From contig CALNXK010000362.1 of assembly GCA_942486035.1 (NCBI GenBank), positions 140,001 through 204,000 of the forward strand: a DNA stretch of 64,000 bases, in the 5' to 3' direction. Below the pieces are notes generated by a model. That model did not search any database, was not told the origin of the DNA, and saw nothing but the letters and a program-made list of their open reading frames with translations. The stretch is from Porites lobata (Eukaryota; Cnidaria; Anthozoa; Scleractinia; Poritidae). The translations under genes and the position numbers were made by a program. Numbering within the stretch: the stretch's first letter is position 1; every line of letters begins with the position of its first letter. This document shows, in pieces, positions 58,805 to 64,000 of this stretch.

Positions 58805-60472
58805 TTAGACAACTATTACTTTACAGTCAGATCTTACAACTACAGCCGCAGCCACGAGACCTTCCATGGACACGGCGACCCCTCCAAACCAACGAACCTT
58901 GTTCTCATCCAGCTGTATCTTCCGTATCAAGTCACCTGCCTTAGTAAATATTGCAACCACAGGGTGACCCGTCTCTCGTTCATGACCAGCAACAACGACA
59001 AGTTCTCCTGCCAGGTGACATGAAACTCGATAATAATAATCTGCTTCTATGTTGATGTCAAAATTAAAAAGTTCTTGTCCCTCAGTGTTGAAACAGCGGA
59101 CGCAGGATTTGCCTCTATCCACAACCATGACACGGTCGTTATGAGCGGCAGTGATATCTGTTGCATACATGAACATCCAGTCTCCCAAGCTACGAACAAA
59201 TTTCCCATCAAGGTCATACACATCAACCACTGCACTATCAGATTTTCTCAACACCAGTACATGGCGGCTGCAAACTGCAAGCTTTCCCCAACCCTGGTCC
59301 CCTTTTCTCACGGCAAACTTGCGTTGCGGGTCAGCGGAGCCGTCTTGGAAGACCCAGACTTCCCGTTCATATTCATCACGTTGCTCAGCTCCTTTTTTCT
59401 TCAGTCTGACCAGAACATACATATTGTTTTCTACGTCAGCAGCAACATCACGAATGTCTAGCTGGATGGTATCATCCGTTTGGAGGTGAAAACTATGGCA
59501 ATAACTTCCACTGCTACTAAAAACTTTCACAGTCTTATCCCCGTTGTCCGCGATGATGAACTCTCCCCTGGTATTTGTCGTTATACCCTGCGGAATTTTC
59601 AACTTGTGCTCCTCTTCACCCTCCTGACCAAATGACCATTGTATACAGCAGTGTTCCATGTCCACTTTACGTAGAGCTTTAGCAATTCTCCTATCACGAA
59701 TCGGATCTACTTTTTCCTTCCCTGTATGAAGTAAGGGCGACTCTAAAACTTCCCCACGGCTTGTTACCATCAGTGTTACATCATAGATGACCCGGTTCAC
59801 TTGACAGACCGTTGAGATGACTTGTCGGCGTTCCTCTTTGCTAAGCGAGGCCCGCAAGCCTTTCTTGAGTTCAACGTTAAAACACGTCTGTACCGCTGAC
59901 AAAGAGTGGAGCTCTTCGAGTGACACCCTACACGATGCTAACGCGTCTTCGGGATTGTCAATCGTCTCTAGAACTGTAGCCATAACTCGATATTGCATGG
60001 CTAATAAGCGGTCAGACAGTTCCAAAGCTTGGTTAGCAAAGGCTTCGGTCGCTTTCCGACGAGCATCTTTAAATCTTTCTTTAGTATTGACAAGCGCCCT
60101 CGTGGCTGAATCATCCAGGCCTGTAAGCCTCAACTTTTCGATCTCTTTAACGAGGGAAACAGATGTGCCCGAACCTGCTGATTTATCTGGTACTTTTATA
60201 GCGCTGAGCTGGCTTCCTGACCTTGCTACTCTGTCAAAAACAACGAAAAGCGATTCTATTCCTTCCTTAAAAAAGCTAATGCTCGCTAGCAAATCTTTTC
60301 TTGCCAATCCATCCAACTTCAGCTTAACGTTGTCGATTTCGCGCATGATGACTCCACGGAATTTCTGATCTGTCACATCACCCTCCTTCAGTCTCTCTGC
60401 CGCTTTGTCTCTGCCTTTATTCACGAGCAAGCCGATAGTGGATTTGAATACTGCGGTAACTACTAAAGACAT
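58805..60472 (-). CDS. Intronless protein: helical N-terminal domain plus NHL-like propeller
   Basis: A single uninterrupted frame of 555 codons from the preferred Met (60472). A further in-frame Met lies 23 codons upstream at 60541, but that stretch (KLFCFYTRQIQFEP) looks like leader sequence. Residues 1-290 are almost all helix: a hydrophobic first helix (MSLVVTAVFKSTIGLLVNKG), then charged helices (KAAERLKEGDVTDQKFRG, REIDNVKLKLDGLARKDLL). Residues of about 300-555 contain NHL-type repeats, for example IPQGITTNTRGEFIIADNGD with VKVFSSSG and TDITAAHNDRVMVVDRGKSC. Such propellers bind protein or RNA partners. There is no RING or B-box. It is either a single-exon gene or a functional retrocopy. 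Its partner is unknown and I cannot name a family member. Confidence 0.8.
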   Translation of the reverse strand: MSLVVTAVFKSTIGLLVNKGRDKAAERLKEGDVTDQKFRGVIMREIDNVKLKLDGLARKDLLASISFFKEGIESLFVVFDRVARSGSQLSAIKVPDKSAGSGTSVSLVKEIEKLRLTGLDDSATRALVNTKERFKDARRKATEAFANQALELSDRLLAMQYRVMATVLETIDNPEDALASCRVSLEELHSLSAVQTCFNVELKKGLRASLSKEERRQVISTVCQVNRVIYDVTLMVTSRGEVLESPLLHTGKEKVDPIRDRRIAKALRKVDMEHCCIQWSFGQEGEEEHKLKIPQGITTNTRGEFIIADNGDKTVKVFSSSGSYCHSFHLQTDDTIQLDIRDVAADVENNMYVLVRLKKKGAEQRDEYEREVWVFQDGSADPQRKFAVRKGDQGWGKLAVCSRHVLVLRKSDSAVVDVYDLDGKFVRSLGDWMFMYATDITAAHNDRVMVVDRGKSCVRCFNTEGQELFNFDINIEADYYYRVSCHLAGELVVVAGHERETGHPVVAIFTKAGDLIRKIQLDENKVRWFGGVAVSMEGLVAAAVVVRSDCKVIVV

Positions 60473-60544
60473 AGCGATTTCGTTATAATCATAAAAGGGC
60501 TCAAATTGTATTTGCCTTGTATAAAAACAGAATAGTTTCACAGC

Positions 60545-60680
60545 AGTTGGAGAAGTTCACCATATAAGTGAATTGTAGTAATGACAACTGCCTGTCTGAA
60601 GTCTCTGACTAAATAAAGTTATTAAGATCGTGACGCTATATTTGCATCTTAGCTAAAAAGGGAAGTTGAAAACTACCTAT
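60545..60680. other. Upstream region of the NHL-like gene
   Basis: AT-rich, with no recognised TATA box or initiator. It would hold the promoter if the gene starts close to its first Met. Confidence 0.3.
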
Positions 60681-60684
60681 CCTT

Positions 60685-60762
60685 CGAACAGCAGACGCAT
60701 TTCCGGTCGTCGCTTCTCTCCCTCCGAAAAGAAGCGGCGATCGGAAATGCGTCTGCTGTTCG
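60685..60762. repeat. Hairpin element
   Basis: Arms CGAACAGCAGACGCATTTCC (60685) and GGAAATGCGTCTGCTGTTCG (to 60762) pair over about 32 bp around a 14-base loop. It looks like a minimal MITE upstream of the NHL-like gene. Confidence 0.75.
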
Positions 60763-61205
60763 CAGGCTAAAAACTACGCAACCTCTCCTAAATCAAAGGT
60801 TACTTCCGGTTTTTATCATGAGAAACGAACACACGGGAATAAACAAACAAGCAAACATTTTTCCTCGTTTTTTTGAGGAGTGTGGTAACGTTTTACTCAG
60901 GGAGTCAAAGCATATTTTTCTGTTTAAAAAAGTAGTTTTACTGCTCAGTAAGACGATCATCTCAATGCGATCTAGAACACTAAGAACAGCAACAGAGTGT
61001 GGGAGGAAGTGACAACAGTGACTGCTGAATTAGAAATGTGTCGGTTATTTTTTAACTTAAAGCTAAAGAAGAAACATCTGTTTATTATTATCACAGCATT
61101 TGTGGTCGTATGCAGTTATCACAAGAGAACCAATCTGAAGCAGGAAGCCTAAAATTGAACATGACTTATTCAATAAATATTAGCTAGCTTAACCCGGATG
61201 TTCGA
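60763..61205. other. No gene seen
   Basis: AT-rich with short frames only (a 64-codon frame at 60818 has no features). Confidence 0.4.
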
Positions 61206-61425
61206 TCCTCTCGCTCGATGCGGAACGCTTCTGTCTGACACAACAAATATGAATACCTTTATTTGAACTCCCGCTATACGAATTTGTCGACTCAGAACAT
61301 TGAAAGAGAAAAAATAATAACTTGAGTTCAGTTCAGCTAACTCCGACCGTACTACAGTTGTTAAATCAAAGGCTTTCAAACAAGTTCTGTCAGACAGAAG
61401 CGTTCCATCAAGCGAGACATCAAAC
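61205..61425. mobile_element. MITE with GGAACGCTTCTGTCTGAC ends
   Basis: The left segment at about 61222 (GGAACGCTTCTGTCTGACA) and the right segment at about 61388 (TCTGTCAGACAGAAGCGTTCC) are inverted, with further similarity outward (GATCCTCTCGCTCGATG and CATCAAGCGAGACATC). Non-coding, about 0.2 kb. Confidence 0.65.
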
Positions 61426-62590
61426 TTCTGGTTCCCATTTATTGCAAGATCCGGGACATCAGCTTTCTCGCTAGTATTTGGAGCTGCTTCGGGTAATAGA
61501 TCTAATACTCATCTAAATGTAATATTCGCTTTTGAGTTATTCTTATACCATTTATCAAAAAGGGAATGTTGTTTTTCCGGTCCAGGCTGAAAATTCTTAT
61601 TTTCCCACCGATATTAGGCTGAGAATATTCTTGAATAGATCTATTCTGAAATTCACTCATAGCTTAATATCGTATTTCAGTTATAGAATTTATCGAAGTA
61701 TCAATTACAAGTGTCTACTGTCTAGATCTGTTTGCCGTTTAGAAAAGGGATCTATTTTTTACCGCTAAGTTAAAAACATACAGTTGCATCAGTGTATTTA
61801 CAGATTTTAACACACATATTATATCCGTCAGCCTTTGGTTCGTTCTTAAAATATTCTTACAATTTCGCAAAATTTAGCCTTGATATTCTTATAAAATATA
61901 TTGTTAGAAAAAAAAAAACACCAAAAGTTAACTCATTCTGCTGAACATTATTGCGTTCGACGTTAAGAGGGCGCAACCTAAAATAGACTCAGCCTCAGTG
62001 AAGCCTGGGTACGAACAAGTGCTTACAAATATGGTATCTGTAACAACCATCCGGTCATTATGAATATTCTACCGTTAAAACTTGGGCGTAACCTACTTTA
62101 GGATTTAATGACGTTTTACACGGGATGGCTATAAACATCTCCGAAACGAGGTCTGTTCAATATTTCATATGCGCAATATTCGGAAAACATTTTACCCAGA
62201 TTTCTAAAACTTTGTATGGAGACGTCATGTTTGTGTCCCTTTTCAGGGGCACAAATATATGACCGCGGGAAACCAACAGAAACATCTGTTTTTGAGTTTT
62301 CCTACTAATGCGTGAATTATTCGCTTGAGGAACTCATAAAGATTAAAGTAATATTTATTCTGAGACAAGAATAGCAAAATCTTCCAAAATCGGTAATGTT
62401 TTTAACCCACATAAGAGCTTTCATTTTCTGGCCGTCAGCTAAATGCTGTGTCATGCAAAAGTCTGGAATTTCAAGCGACCAGTGTCGCAAAACGAAGCAC
62501 CCTGGCCTTTTGAACCGACAATTTGTTTGTATAAAGGTTTTTAAGGTGCTGTAATACCACATTAAAGTAGAAGCTCAGAAGAAGTGATAG
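61426..62590. other. No gene seen
   Basis: AT-rich sequence without domain-bearing frames or identifiable repeat ends. Confidence 0.4.
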
Positions 62591-62599
62591 TTTCTTAGT

Positions 62600-64000
62600 T
62601 TGAATTTTGGTGACGTCACGTGAAAACCAAGAATTGTGGAATCACTAAACCAATATTTCACAACCATTGCGTCGTCTCTTTTAGACTCATGCGTACGATT
62701 GACCTTAACAATCAAACGAAGGAAATCACCAGTCCTCATGATCACGTGCCCAATGTGCCGCATTTACGAGAGCAGGACGTGTATAAAGCTTTATACACAA
62801 CCGATGCGTCTTAAGCTACTGGTTCTGTTGGGATTCCCACATAGCATTAAAGATCGCATTAGCCAGGTCGTCACTCATTTGTTCAATGAGTCCGCTTTCA
62901 ACATGTTCAGTCAAGTAACGTACCCGACCTTCTGGAAAACTGCTTAGGTAACTCCCTTGTCAAAGGGTGACAAGAGATAAGAGTGCGACAACTATAGACC
63001 TCTCTCAGTCCTGCCCTGCATCTCGAAAATCCAAGAAGTCTTTCATGAATTTGGAGCTACAAGCTTATGCCTAAGAAGCGATCTCCTTCAACAGCTTCAG
63101 GTGCCTTCATAAAAAACTCTTCTACTACAACTACATCGATCAGAACAGTCGATTCACGGAAACTGGCTATCGACAAAGAAGAAAGGGTTATACTTCCTTT
63201 TCTTGAACTTCCAATAGCGTTTGACGTTATCGATCACTCTACTCTTCTGGACAAGCTGCAAGCATGCATTGTAAGCGGAAAAGCACTAGCGAGGATGAGG
63301 AACTATCTGTCTGATAGAACTCAGTTTGTTTTCGTGTTGTGGTTGTGACTCTTCTCAGAGGGAAATAACTTATGATGTCCCTCAAGGGTCCGTACTTGGA
63401 CTGTCAATGAAATAACCAGTGTCTGTCTATATTGTTATGTTGCTTTATATACTGACTATACTCAGTGAAGTTCATTCAAGTCCAAAGCACTTTGATAGAG
63501 GTGAGGAATACATCAACGGTGACCTGAAAATCAACTAGCAGCTGGCTCACCACCAATGGCTAATAAGTAATACCAAGAAATCTGAAGTGATGCTTATAGG
63601 CACCAACCATGCTGTAAAGATTGCACGTGAACTACAAGTCAGGCTTGATCGATAATAAACCCATGAAATAATCCGAACACTTCACTTATTTAGGGCTGGT
63701 CATTAACAATCGATTGAACTGCATGGAATGATCACATTTTATATATAAATTTCCTGCAAGGTTTGATCCCAAACTGAATGTTAAATAGGATTTCATCCCT
63801 TTTAAGCAGAAATGTTCGTTAAGAATTTACAAGCAAACCATTTTACCTATATATGATTATGGGTGTGTAGTTTGGGGAGACTGTGGTAAAAAGAATGCGC
63901 AGTGTTTAGAACGTCTACAGAATCAAGCAGTGTATATCATTTTAGCTGCTCCTCGCAAATCTTGTATCCAGGACATGCGTACTAAGTTGGCTTTTTTAAC
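62600..64000 (+). pseudogene. Decayed LINE reverse transcriptase, runs off the window
   Basis: Fragments in three frames follow the order of a jockey/CR1-like reverse transcriptase: linker (IKDRISQVVTHLFNESA at 62850, then NMFSQVTYPTFWK), finger (KGD and CDNYRPLSVLPCISKI at 62970-63030), palm A (AFDVIDHSTLLDKLQA at 63210), box B (VPQGSVLGL at 63380) and thumb (YDYGCVVWGDCGKKNAQCL at 63852). Many stops and frameshifts show that it is old. Its 3' end lies beyond 64000. Confidence 0.75.

Noticed and set aside
59075..60368. Frames of 112-183 codons on the + strand
   Set aside because: Antisense shadows of the NHL-like gene.

Overview
The window looks like nuclear DNA from an anthozoan cnidarian, most likely a reef coral. 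This is inferred from AT-rich DNA with short exons and long introns, GT-AG splice sites, a receptor tyrosine kinase with fibronectin III domains, an intronless NHL-type gene, and a dense mix of CR1/L2-like, Tx1-like and Penelope-like retroelements, a Gypsy remnant, a tRNA-derived SINE and many inverted-repeat DNA elements. There is no sign of a prokaryotic or viral genome. Species cannot be fixed from the sequence alone.

Layout. 0-5 kb: a LINE 3' end, then the first copy of a long segmental duplication (about 1.4-5.07 kb) that carries a small signal-peptide exon (3082-3169). 5-9.5 kb: mostly non-coding, with three inverted-repeat elements. 9.67-28.6 kb: six copies (A-F) of a two-exon F5/8 type C (discoidin) module, all on the + strand. 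Each is built as a 311-bp exon (phase 1 to 0) and a 142-bp exon (phase 0 to 1), so each module is a symmetric 1-1 cassette. Between the copies lie a CAGGGG-ended MITE family, a Mutator-like foldback, two LINEs and a 5.6-kb foldback with TTAA target duplications that splits copy D. 29.8-30.9 kb: a broken Penelope-like element. 31.2-33.9 kb: the second copy of the segmental duplication, with a second signal-peptide exon (32739-32826). 35.3-53.4 kb: a receptor tyrosine kinase gene in twelve visible exons counting the signal-peptide exon (two FN3 domains, one membrane segment, a split kinase domain, stop at 53444). Its last large intron holds a SINE, a 500-bp palindrome and a deleted Gypsy element. 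53.7-57.4 kb: LINE fragments. 58.8-60.5 kb (- strand): an intronless gene for a helical domain plus NHL-like propeller. 62.6-64 kb: another decayed LINE running off the window.

How the parts may work together. Every extracellular exon, from either signal-peptide exon through the discoidin modules and FN3 exons to the membrane exon, uses phase-1 junctions. The array can therefore be read as an extracellular ligand-binding region that expanded by tandem duplication next to, and possibly spliced onto, an FN3 receptor kinase. The alternative is two neighbouring genes, each with its own duplicated first exon: a secreted or anchored multi-discoidin protein, then the kinase. The sequence alone does not decide between them; transcripts would.
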